Source: Lysinibacillus odysseyi
GTDB lineage: Bacteria > Bacillota > Bacilli > Bacillales_A > Planococcaceae
Direction of reading: 5' to 3'
Assembly (NCBI GenBank): GCA_014595895.1
Contig: JABUKB010000001.1
Location: 930,001 to 994,000 of the forward strand
DNA length: 64,000 nucleotides
Made by a program: the position numbers and the translations under genes. Positions 44,730-52,663 of the stretch are shown here, piece by piece. The notes beneath the pieces were generated by a model. It was given only the letters and a program-made list of their open reading frames with translations, was not told the DNA's origin and did not search any database. Positions within the stretch are counted from its first letter, which is position 1, and each line of letters starts with the position of its first letter.

Positions 44730-46097
44730 GTGGATAAAATAGAACTGAAAGAGTTTATGGAAAATAGTAATTTTTTGAAGCAGAGCGGTCGCATTGAGCA
44801 GTTATATGCACAAAGTGATTTTTTAATTCGAGAAGCTATGCGCCTAAAGAATTCAGATGGTGTGGAGAATATTTTAAAAAGATCCTTTAAAGAGTTTACG
44901 CTGGATTTAAACATGTGCTATTTCCAGCAATACATGATGATATTAGAAGAGGTAGAGCAGTACTTTCAGCAAGTAAATGAAGAGCATCGACTTGCGTTTA
45001 TTTATCTGATGAAGGGGCATTTACACTTTTTTAAATTAAATTATGACAAGGCCGAAAGCCATTATCAAGAGGCGATTAGCCATGCGATAAAAAATGAGGA
45101 GTATACTGTTGTCTCCATGGCGTTGCTGCATATAGCAGTCATGCATTTTCATGATTGGCCAGAGGAACAGCTATGGAATGTATCGAAAATGGTCCCTGTT
45201 TTTTATAAAATGGACTCCCAGGCAACGCAACATGGACTGGCTTCTGCCTTGCTTTTGCATTTAGAAGTGGCGTGTAAAAATGGAAAAATAGAATATTTCC
45301 AAAAACTATATGATGCGATTTGCAAGTTGGAATTATTTGAACCAAATAGCCAGGAAAGCTTACATTTCCAATGCTTGAAAGTGTTTAAATGGATGGAAAC
45401 AGCACAATATGCATTCGTAATGGAGTACGGGGAACCGTTATTCAATCAGCTGATGCATCACTCGTATACAGACCTAAGCAACCGTATGCATGAGGTATTA
45501 AGCCAGTGCTATAGCCAGCTAGGCAATGATGAAAAAAAGATAGCGCTAGAGCAGGAATTTCAAGGGTTTTTAGCGAAAGTCGAGCGTTTTAAAGACATAC
45601 TCAATCGAGAATATGCAGCAAATGAAGAAATAGTGCTAATAGGCGGATTGCCTAAAGAGGAATTTAGGAAGCAGACCGATGTGCGGCTGCTTGAATCGAA
45701 TAGCAGTATCTCAGGGTATACGATGCTCGTCCTTGAATTTAGTATGAAGGAAGAATTGTATGAACAAAATATTGAGCGTATTATGCAATTTGCTAATGGT
45801 GAGATTCATTGTTCCTTTTACAAACATGATGTAATCAGCACACGTTTTTCTCCGACAACATTAGCATTTTTAATTGAAATTGAGGAACAAAAGGTACATC
45901 AAAGATTGCTACGCGCTATCCAGTCTATCCAAGCTTATTTCCAAGAGGATTTAGGCAGTCCGGTTGAAGTGTCGTACGGTTATGCAAATAATCGCCATAA
46001 TGATTATTATACGTATGATGAGTGTCTGCAATTGGCGTATGCCTATATGTACTATGATATTAACCGCTTAAGGGGGCGTACAAATGGACATGTATGA
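44730..46097 (+). CDS. TPR-repeat protein with degenerate GGDEF-like C-terminus
   Basis: GTG 44730 (GTGGATAAAATAG) has GAAGG nine bases upstream and is preferred to the ATG at 44694. About residues 30-300 are helical hairpins of TPR type, for example FIYLMKGHLHFFKLNYDKAESHYQEAI and the following VVSMALLHIAV. The last ~130 residues follow GGDEF-fold order: YTMLVLEFSMKEELYEQNIERI, STRFSPTTLAFLIEIEE where GGDEF would lie, VEVSYGYANNRHN and YDECLQLAYAYMYYDINRLRGR. The active-site GGDEF is absent, so it should not make cyclic di-GMP but might bind a nucleotide or partner. It overlaps the next gene by 14 bases. Confidence 0.65.
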   Translation: MDKIELKEFMENSNFLKQSGRIEQLYAQSDFLIREAMRLKNSDGVENILKRSFKEFTLDLNMCYFQQYMMILEEVEQYFQQVNEEHRLAFIYLMKGHLHFFKLNYDKAESHYQEAISHAIKNEEYTVVSMALLHIAVMHFHDWPEEQLWNVSKMVPVFYKMDSQATQHGLASALLLHLEVACKNGKIEYFQKLYDAICKLELFEPNSQESLHFQCLKVFKWMETAQYAFVMEYGEPLFNQLMHHSYTDLSNRMHEVLSQCYSQLGNDEKKIALEQEFQGFLAKVERFKDILNREYAANEEIVLIGGLPKEEFRKQTDVRLLESNSSISGYTMLVLEFSMKEELYEQNIERIMQFANGEIHCSFYKHDVISTRFSPTTLAFLIEIEEQKVHQRLLRAIQSIQAYFQEDLGSPVEVSYGYANNRHNDYYTYDECLQLAYAYMYYDINRLRGRTNGHV

Positions 46098-46698
46098 ATC
46101 TCTTTATATATTAGGAGAAGAACAAAAACAGCATGAACAGCATATATGTACGTATGATTTTCTGTTTTGCGGCCTTCTCCCCAATTGGCGCCACAATAAC
46201 CATTGGCTGAGTTTTGTGCGAGATGTGGCATTTCTGTTATACGAGGAGCAGGAGCCTGTCATCAATTCCAATATCACGATGATTTATTTAATAAGAAAAG
46301 AAGCATTGACTCTATTAGCTAACTATCATCGCATCGGGAAACTTAAAGCGGTGACAAAAGGTTCTTTCGAAAAGTCGATTTTAGCAGCTGTTCAAGTAAC
46401 GAATGGCTTATTGAAAATCTTAGAGGACTATATTCTTCCAGAGCTGACAATGGCTGAGCGGCAGTTATTTGGGCAATTTTCTAATATGGATATTCGCTTT
46501 CTATTTTCAGAAGAATATACAAAGTATGAAGAATATCCAAAGCAATTAGTGTATCTCCAAACAAAGATCATAAAGAACATTGCTAGGTTAAGAAACCAGC
46601 ACCCTGAAGTAGTGGAGGACATGTTTTCCAATGTCATCCGTTTTATGGATCTGTATACTTTAACAGAGCAGGACGTATTTGAAAAAATGGTTTGGTAA
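46084..46698 (+). CDS. Helical protein, unknown function
   Basis: The 204-residue protein starts at ATG 46084, after AAGGGGGCG, inside the end of the TPR gene, which indicates translational coupling. It is predicted mainly alpha-helical, with NHWLSFVRDVAFLLYEEQEP, MIYLIRKEALTLLANYHRIG, VTNGLLKILEDYILPELTMAE and QTKIIKNIARLRNQHPEVVE. It has no membrane span, signal peptide or metal motif. I do not recognise the family. Its link to the TPR/pseudo-GGDEF protein and the following microprotein suggests a three-part unit. Confidence 0.75.
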   Translation: MDMYESLYILGEEQKQHEQHICTYDFLFCGLLPNWRHNNHWLSFVRDVAFLLYEEQEPVINSNITMIYLIRKEALTLLANYHRIGKLKAVTKGSFEKSILAAVQVTNGLLKILEDYILPELTMAERQLFGQFSNMDIRFLFSEEYTKYEEYPKQLVYLQTKIIKNIARLRNQHPEVVEDMFSNVIRFMDLYTLTEQDVFEKMVW

Positions 46699-46724
46699 CC
46701 AGAGGAAAGAAGGACAGACAGTAA

Positions 46725-46877
46725 ATGAAGAAAACGATTGTAGGGGCTGTTGTAGGAGCGGTAATCGCTATTGCTACTGTTCAAGATATCAAACATAAAG
46801 GGCTATTCTACCGAGCATTGCCTACATCTCTTCGTGTAGGGCTAGATGATGTATGCAAGTCCTTATCTAAAAAATAA
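46725..46877 (+). CDS. 50-residue microprotein with N-terminal hydrophobic helix
   Basis: ATG 46725 is ten bases after GAAGGA. The product, MKKTIVGAVVGAVIAIATVQ then DIKHKGLFYRALPTSLRVGL and DDVCKSLSKK, has a short Gly/Ala/Val-rich N-terminal helix. This could be a membrane span or a signal peptide; a basic soluble tail follows. It is 26 bases downstream of the helical protein and upstream of a strong terminator, so it completes the operon. Unknown family. Confidence 0.68.
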   Translation: MKKTIVGAVVGAVIAIATVQDIKHKGLFYRALPTSLRVGLDDVCKSLSKK

Positions 46878-46885
46878 ATAAAAAC

Positions 46886-46929
46886 TATAAAACGTGTAGA
46901 AAGGCGAGTGCCTCTCTACACGTTTTATA
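46886..46929. terminator. Strong bidirectional terminator
   Basis: TATAAAACGTGTAGA and TCTACACGTTTTATA form a perfect 15-bp stem between the convergent microprotein and ECF S-component genes. Confidence 0.88.
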
Positions 46930-46932
46930 AGT

Positions 46933-47472
46933 TTATTTAAATAGTACGGCGCGCAGTATTTTAGCAACCGGTATGGCTATCGCTAAGCCTACTATATTTT
47001 GCACGAGGTTACCCGGTATGGACGCAGCAGGCACGAGCCAACTGTTAAATAACACGGCTTCGCAAATATAGTAGCCGCCCAACATGAAAGGAATCGATAA
47101 GCAAATCGCTGCGATATTAACCATAGAAGAGGAACCTTCTTTGTTCCATGACCAAGCGATTTTTCCGACAATATATCCTTGAAGGCCGCGCGTAACAATT
47201 GTAAAGGGAGCCCATAGTGTCCAACCGGATACTAGATCAAATAATCCCATCCCAATGGCACCTGCCAACATGCCTTTTTTAGGACCAAAAAGTATGGCAA
47301 TGATAAATAGCATAGCAGAGCCTAAATGAACAAGCCCGCCATTCGCCGCAATCGGCAATTTAATGTTTAAAAATAGAGTAGCGACAAATACGAGCGCAAT
47401 GAGCATCGATGTAATGATTAAATCGACTGTTTTCGTTTGCGTACGTGATGTACTATTTTTTGTGGTATACAT
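46933..47472 (-). CDS. ECF transporter S-component (substrate not assigned)
   Basis: ATG 47470-47472 follows AGTGAGG by six bases and is preferred to the GTG at 47484. The 179-residue protein has about five to six membrane helices and the S-component pattern GGLVHLGSAMLFIIAILFGP then KKGMLAGAIGMGLFDLVSG and TIVTRGLQGYIVGKIAW. The substrate is a vitamin or related micronutrient captured for a shared ECF module. No riboswitch was found upstream, so which vitamin cannot be said. Confidence 0.82.
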   Translation of the reverse strand: MYTTKNSTSRTQTKTVDLIITSMLIALVFVATLFLNIKLPIAANGGLVHLGSAMLFIIAILFGPKKGMLAGAIGMGLFDLVSGWTLWAPFTIVTRGLQGYIVGKIAWSWNKEGSSSMVNIAAICLSIPFMLGGYYICEAVLFNSWLVPAASIPGNLVQNIVGLAIAIPVAKILRAVLFK

Positions 47473-47837
47473 AGAAATCCTCACTTCTTTTAAATTTTCT
47501 GAATCTATTCAAAATCTAATAGATAATTGACATCTGTTGAAGTGTCAGAAAAGAGTAATTTATAGTGGTCAGGTAAATTGATTTCCTCGTAATAATAATT
47601 TTTGTAAAAATCAGTGAATTTACCTGACCTAGAACAGAGTTGCGTTTTTCTGTGGACAATGTTAATTTAAGCTAGAAGCGGTATTAAAATATTGGATTCT
47701 GATGCAATAGCTATTTGAAATAACTCGCATATAGCTATATAATTTAGATTGTTATGTCACCAGAATAAAAAGAGAATAAAGGTCTTTATTCATGGAAGTA
47801 TGTAAAAATGAAATGTGATGGCAAAGGAGAGGTAAAC
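47473..47837. other. Divergent intergenic region with a long inverted repeat
   Basis: No gene is visible. The main structure is the inverted repeat at 47567-47629. The rest is AT-rich promoter DNA for the ECF gene (left) and the DUF1641 gene (right), whose AAAGGAGAGG lies just before ATG 47838. Confidence 0.5.
47567..47629. repeat. Long inverted repeat, 13-bp perfect arms
   Basis: GGTCAGGTAAATT (47567-47579) and AATTTACCTGACC (47617-47629) are perfect complements. Inward GATTT and AAATC add five more pairs with a four-base bulge. The loop is about 23 AT-rich bases. There is no T run, so it is not a standard terminator. Confidence 0.8.
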
Positions 47838-48260
47838 ATGTCAGAAACGAACAACCAAACAAAGCTAACTGTCAGCCAAGAGCAACTAGATGTACTAGAT
47901 CAGTTACTAAAGCCAGAGGTGCAAGCATCTTTATCGATTTTAGTGGAACAATTACCAAAGTTAGCGGAAATGACAACGTTATTAACAAAGTCTTATGAGT
48001 TTGCTCAAGTTGTAGCAAAGGATGAAACATTAAAAAAGGATACAGTAAGCGCTGTATCGGAAATCGCTGGTCCAGTAGTAGGCTCAGCTAAATCGCTAGC
48101 ACAAACAGCTATCGAAGCAAAAGACCGTGCAGAAGCTAGTCACGAGACAATTGGCATTTTCGGCTTAATGAAAATGTTAAAAGACCCGCAAGTACAAAAC
48201 GTATTCCGCTTTGTGAATGCATTTTTAGAAGTAAATGCAGAACGTCAAGCTAAAAAATAA
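47838..48260 (+). CDS. DUF1641 domain-containing protein
   Basis: The 140-residue acidic protein contains LDVLDQLLKPEVQASLSIL, LPKLAEMTTLLTKSYEF and FGLMKMLKDPQVQNVFRFVNAFLEV, matching DUF1641 (relative: B. subtilis YrhD). ATG 47838 follows AAAGGAGAGG; the earlier in-frame start lacks one. The partner oxidoreductase gene begins 39 bases downstream. Such pairs recur in Bacillales, suggesting a helper role for the flavoenzyme. Confidence 0.82.
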   Translation: MSETNNQTKLTVSQEQLDVLDQLLKPEVQASLSILVEQLPKLAEMTTLLTKSYEFAQVVAKDETLKKDTVSAVSEIAGPVVGSAKSLAQTAIEAKDRAEASHETIGIFGLMKMLKDPQVQNVFRFVNAFLEVNAERQAKK

Positions 48261-48299
48261 GTCTCGAAAAGAAATTGCAAGGACGGAGGAACATTAATC

Positions 48300-49484
48300 A
48301 TGTCAAAAGAAATCGTTATTTTAGGTGCTGGTTATGCTGGTGTTTTAGCCGCACTTACAGCCCGTAAATATTTAACTGCTAATGACGCAAATATTACAGT
48401 TGTGAATCAATTCCCTACTCACCAAATCATCACAGAATTACACCGCTTAGCTGGCGGTACAATTGCGGAAGGTGCTGTAGCATTACCGCTTGAAAAGATT
48501 TTTAAAGGGTTAGATATTGACCTGCAAATTTCAAAAGTAAAACGCTTTGATGTAGAAGCAAAGCAAGTTCTATTAGAGAATGGCTCTGCTTTACGTTATG
48601 ATACATTGGTTGTCGCTTTAGGTAGCCAAACTGGTTTCTTCGGTATCCCAGGATTAGAAGAAAATTCAATGGTGCTTAAGTCAGTAGACGAAGCCAACCG
48701 CATTTACGATCATATGGAGAAACGCATTGCTACATATGCTGAAACAAAAGACGAGGCAGATGCAACAATCGTGATCGGTGGTGGCGGTTTAACAGGCGTT
48801 GAGCTTGTTGGTGAAATCGTAGACAACTTCCCGAAAGTAGCAGCTAAATACGGTGTGAAATTCGAAGACTTAAAAATTAAGTTAGTAGAAGCTGGTCCAA
48901 AAATCTTACCAGTATTCCCAGATAACTTAATCCAACGTGCTACAGAGTCTCTTGCTAAACGTGGTGTAGAATTCATTACATCAACACCAGTAACAGGTGT
49001 GGAAGGCAATGTCATTCAATTAAAAGACCGTGAACCAATCATTGCCAACACGTTAGTATGGACAGGTGGGGTAGCGCCACTGCCAATCGTTGGTGAATCA
49101 GGTCTTGCATGTGACCGCGGTAAAGCAACAATCAACGATTTCTTACAATCTACATCTCACGAAAACGTATTTGTAATCGGTGATGCTTCTGCACATATTC
49201 CAAACCCAGGTGACCGTCCAACTTATGCACCAACAGCACAAGTAGCATGGCAACAAGGTGAGGTTGCAGGTTACAACATCTTCGCACAAATCAAAGGTGC
49301 AGATATGAAAGAATTCAAATTTACAAACTCAGGTACATTAGGTAGCTTAGGGCGTAAAGATGCGATTGCGACAATCGGTGCAAGCAATACGCAATTAACA
49401 GGCCTACCAGCTACATTAATGAAAGAAGCATCTAACGTACGTTATTTAGCGCATATTAAAGCATTATTCGGATTAGCTTATTAA
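48300..49484 (+). CDS. NAD(P)/FAD-dependent oxidoreductase, type II NADH dehydrogenase-like
   Basis: The 394-residue protein has the N-terminal FAD fingerprint IVILGAGYAGVLAALTARK, the NADH-binding fingerprint TIVIGGGGLTGVELVGEIVD, NTLVWTGGVAP and VFVIGDASAHIPNPGDRPTYAPTAQVAWQQG. This is the NDH-2 group, which transfers electrons from NADH to menaquinone at the membrane surface without proton pumping. C-terminal KALFGLAY may contact the membrane. GGACGGAGG precedes the ATG. Codon use suggests high expression. Confidence 0.9.
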   Translation: MSKEIVILGAGYAGVLAALTARKYLTANDANITVVNQFPTHQIITELHRLAGGTIAEGAVALPLEKIFKGLDIDLQISKVKRFDVEAKQVLLENGSALRYDTLVVALGSQTGFFGIPGLEENSMVLKSVDEANRIYDHMEKRIATYAETKDEADATIVIGGGGLTGVELVGEIVDNFPKVAAKYGVKFEDLKIKLVEAGPKILPVFPDNLIQRATESLAKRGVEFITSTPVTGVEGNVIQLKDREPIIANTLVWTGGVAPLPIVGESGLACDRGKATINDFLQSTSHENVFVIGDASAHIPNPGDRPTYAPTAQVAWQQGEVAGYNIFAQIKGADMKEFKFTNSGTLGSLGRKDAIATIGASNTQLTGLPATLMKEASNVRYLAHIKALFGLAY

Positions 49485-49501
49485 TTTGAACAGTATTTGG
49501 C

Positions 49502-49541
49502 AAAAGCATGCAGAATGTTTATTCATTCTGCGTGCTTTTTT
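49502..49541 (+). terminator. Terminator of the DUF1641-NDH-2 unit
   Basis: AAAAGCATGCAGAATG pairs with CATTCTGCGTGCTTTT (one G-T pair), followed by T. Confidence 0.9.
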
Positions 49542-49643
49542 ATGTACTTAAATTTACGAATAGAATTAACACCTCCTTCATTTGAAGTTAATAATTTTTC
49601 GTTATTATTAATAAAAATAACTGTTTGTTGGAGGGTTTTATTG

Positions 49644-51722
49644 ATGAAGAAACTAGCTTTACTAACCACATTAGGATTAACAGCATTCGCTGCACATGAG
49701 CAGGCATCTGCTCAGCAACCCTTAAAATTAGAATTGGATGCCCGTTATGACTCAGGTGTGACAAATGAAGATGGCGGCACAACAGAAATTGTGGCGTACA
49801 ACGTACATAATAATGCCTACTATGTTGTCAATGGTACAACGAAAAAAGTAGAGGCTATTGCAATGGATGAACCCTCATTGACCCAAAAACCATTTTTAAC
49901 GATTGATGTGGAAAACTTACTGCAAGAGACACTTCCTGCGTTTGAATACGGGGGATTAACAAGTGTGGCTGTGCATCCGCACGAAAATATCGTTGCGTAT
50001 GCAATCCAAGCGAGAGACTACAATACAGATGGGCTAGTTGTAGTGAGCTCGGGGGACGGGGAGCTATTAACAACATTTGCTGCCGGTAAACAACCCGATA
50101 ATTTGACATTTACACCAGATGGGTCAAAGTTATTGATTGCCAATGAAGGCGAACCGCGCGAAGGGTACGGCGAAGGAGCAATCGATCCCCAAGGTTCGGT
50201 CACTGTCATTGACTTATCGCAAGGACTGCAAAAGGCGACACCTCATACATTGACGTTCGAAAAATTTGATACAGCAAAAGCACGTGCTCAGCTAGTAGAA
50301 GATCAAGTGATTTTAAAGAAAGGTGCATTGCCTTCTGCAGATTTGGAGCCAGAATATATAAGCGTATCACATGATAGCCGCTATGCTTATGTTGCATTGC
50401 AAGAGAACAATGCAGTAGCAACGATTGATTTACAAGCACAAGAAATTAGTTCTGTTAAAGGTTTAGGTTTTAAAAATCATACACAAGCAGGCAATGAAAT
50501 AGATTTACGTAAAGATGGTAATATTCAAATTCAAAATGAAAACTACCAGGGGATTTATATGCCAGACGGGATAGCTGTTTATACGGTTGGCGGGAAAAAC
50601 TATATCGTCACAGCTAACGAAGGTGACTCACGTGAATGGGGTACGCATGTGAATGAAGTAGAAGTTGAAGTGGATGGCAACGAAATTGTTTTATTCGATA
50701 CAATGGACTATGACGGCTTTGAAGAAAACAAACAGTATATCTTTGGGGGACGTTCTTTCTCTATTTTTGAAGCAGAGACGATGGATTTAGTATTTGATAG
50801 CGGAGCAAACTTTGAAAAAATGACAGCTGCGGCGGTACCTGATTATTTTAACAGCAACAATACGAATACAAAATTAGATAATCGTAGCGGCAAAAAAGGA
50901 CCTGAACCTGAAGATGTAAAGGTTGGAGAGATCGACGGGAAAACCTATGCCTTTATCGGTTTAGAGCGTGTAGGCGGCGTGATGATGTATGATATTACAA
51001 ATCCCCGCAAGGCTAAATTTGTCGACTATTTAAATACACGTGATTATTCTGAGGATATAAAAGGAGACGTGTCTCCAGAAGGGCTAGCTTTTGTCAGTGG
51101 CGAGGTGCCAAAATTAATTATTGGGCATGAAGTAAGCGGTACGGTTGTCACAGCCAAGATTACCGATGCACATAAACCTATTACCGCTGCTCCGTTTCTA
51201 GATACAAAAGGGCACTGGGCACAAGAAGATATTGATTACGTCTTTGCGAAAGGCTTTATGAAGGGCATTAATGCCAATGAGTTTAGACCGAATAAAAAAA
51301 TGACACGCGCACAAGCAGCAGTTGCATTGCAACGTGTCGTAGATGGAAAAGCCTCTGCAGAGCAAGCAGTGGTACAAGATATTAGCGAAAAGGCTCATTA
51401 TTATGAAGCAGTACAATGGGCAGTATCAGAAAATATAATTGCCACAAATAATCAGCAACAATTTATGCCATCTACCTCGATTTCACGTGCGGACTATGCG
51501 TTAGCTGTCTATAAGGTATTGAAAAATGAAGGAGTTACATTTGATACGACGACTGCTGTTGGCTTCACAGATATTCAAGGATTATCAGCTGAGCATAAAG
51601 AAGCCATTACTGCCTTAGCCAATGCCAAGATCATGAATGGTACCAATAAAATAACGTTTAACCCCTTAAAAAGCGTCACAAGAGCACAGGCAGCAGCTGT
51701 TTTAAGCCGCTCTGCAAAGTAA
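49644..51722 (+). CDS. Surface-layer-anchored choice-of-anchor I beta-propeller protein with SLH domains
   Basis: ATG 49644 follows GGAGGG; the reading upstream of it is noncoding. The 692-residue protein has a signal peptide (MKKLALLTTLGLTAFAAHEQ ASA, cleavage after Ala). A ~480-residue propeller-like domain follows, with PDNLTFTPDGSKLLIANEGEP, MPDGIAVYTVGGKNYIVTAN and PEPEDVKVGEIDGKTYAFIG. Three SLH repeats close it: GHWAQEDIDYVFAKGFMKG with RPNKKMTRAQAAVAL, YYEAVQWAVSENII, and ALANAKIMNGTNKITFNP. SLH domains bind pyruvylated secondary wall polymer. The catalytic role of the propeller is unknown. Confidence 0.87.
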   Translation: MKKLALLTTLGLTAFAAHEQASAQQPLKLELDARYDSGVTNEDGGTTEIVAYNVHNNAYYVVNGTTKKVEAIAMDEPSLTQKPFLTIDVENLLQETLPAFEYGGLTSVAVHPHENIVAYAIQARDYNTDGLVVVSSGDGELLTTFAAGKQPDNLTFTPDGSKLLIANEGEPREGYGEGAIDPQGSVTVIDLSQGLQKATPHTLTFEKFDTAKARAQLVEDQVILKKGALPSADLEPEYISVSHDSRYAYVALQENNAVATIDLQAQEISSVKGLGFKNHTQAGNEIDLRKDGNIQIQNENYQGIYMPDGIAVYTVGGKNYIVTANEGDSREWGTHVNEVEVEVDGNEIVLFDTMDYDGFEENKQYIFGGRSFSIFEAETMDLVFDSGANFEKMTAAAVPDYFNSNNTNTKLDNRSGKKGPEPEDVKVGEIDGKTYAFIGLERVGGVMMYDITNPRKAKFVDYLNTRDYSEDIKGDVSPEGLAFVSGEVPKLIIGHEVSGTVVTAKITDAHKPITAAPFLDTKGHWAQEDIDYVFAKGFMKGINANEFRPNKKMTRAQAAVALQRVVDGKASAEQAVVQDISEKAHYYEAVQWAVSENIIATNNQQQFMPSTSISRADYALAVYKVLKNEGVTFDTTTAVGFTDIQGLSAEHKEAITALANAKIMNGTNKITFNPLKSVTRAQAAAVLSRSAK

Positions 51723-51728
51723 TGTTAC

Positions 51729-51767
51729 AAGACTACACAATAGGTCATACCGTTGTGTAGTCTTTTT
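51729..51767 (+). terminator. Terminator of the SLH protein gene
   Basis: AAGACTACACAA pairs perfectly with TTGTGTAGTCTT across twelve bases, followed by TTT. Confidence 0.9.
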
Positions 51768-51908
51768 GCTTGCTTCAGCAGTTCTGCATCAAAACCGCAC
51801 AGTGTTATTCAGAACCTTAGAGCATTTTGTTTTAAATACACCTATATTTGACTATAATGAAAAAAAGAAACGTATGAAATCACTATTTAGATGAGGGGGA
51901 ATTGAACG

Positions 51909-52502
51909 ATGTGGGTAGAGGATATAGCAAAACAATTTCAACTTACTGTTCAAAACGGTACATTTGAGGAAGTCGCGGGACGTGCGGTATTTAACGAAGC
52001 TGGGGATAAGCGCTACTTTTTAGAAAAGCGCTGGCAGGAAGGCGACCGTATCTTAACCATTTTCATGCAAAACCCAAACGAAGCCAGTCATGAAACGACG
52101 GATAGTACAGTAGAAACCCTGAAAAAAATGGCGATGGAAGCTGATTATGACGGGATGAGGATCATCAATATATCCGCCAAAATTAAAAAAGCAACGGATT
52201 TAGAGCAAGAAGGTGTCAACGAAGAGTTTATTTATGGAGCTCTTGAACAAGCAGAAGATGTATTTTTGGCATGGGGGCTAAATGGTCAAAAAATGCTAAA
52301 AAAATATCCACGTCATCAAGAAAAGTTGCAGTATTTGCTATTGCCAAAGAAAGATCAATTATTCTCCTTGGAAATTAGCCGTTCCATGAAAGAAAATAAT
52401 CATGGCAAAGCTGTTTATTTCCCTCCGATACCAGCAGCCAATAAAGAGCTAGAAGGTATGCTGCCACTCGATTCCTTTAATTTTGAATTGTTATTTTTAT
52501 AA
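51909..52502 (+). CDS. DUF1643 family protein
   Basis: The 197-residue protein has RYFLEKRWQEGDRILTIFMQ, NPNEASHETTDSTVETLKKM and GMRIINISAKI, the typical DUF1643 core (mLNPSxA...D.T...l...Nl). The C-terminal part includes DVFLAWGLNGQKML. Function of the family is unknown. GAGGGGG precedes the ATG and a strong terminator follows; it is a single-gene unit. Confidence 0.82.
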   Translation: MWVEDIAKQFQLTVQNGTFEEVAGRAVFNEAGDKRYFLEKRWQEGDRILTIFMQNPNEASHETTDSTVETLKKMAMEADYDGMRIINISAKIKKATDLEQEGVNEEFIYGALEQAEDVFLAWGLNGQKMLKKYPRHQEKLQYLLLPKKDQLFSLEISRSMKENNHGKAVYFPPIPAANKELEGMLPLDSFNFELLFL

Positions 52503-52512
52503 AATACATATG

Positions 52513-52557
52513 AAAACTGCCCATTTTCCTATCGAAGGAAAATCGAGCAGTTTTTTT
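52513..52557 (+). terminator. Terminator after the DUF1643 gene
   Basis: AAAACTGC with GCAGTTTT, and inner ATTTTCCT with AGGAAAAT, form a long stem followed by T. Confidence 0.88.
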
Positions 52558-52663
52558 ATGATGAAATGTTAATCTTATCTTGTTATTCTAAATTTATCTA
52601 TTCATCTAGCATTCTTCTGTTGTATGATAGAGAAGATAGACTTTAAACAGAGGAGGCAGCTGA

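Noticed and set aside
49497..49643. N-terminal extension of the SLH surface protein
   Set aside because: It covers the previous terminator; the signal peptide begins at ATG 49644 after GGAGGG.
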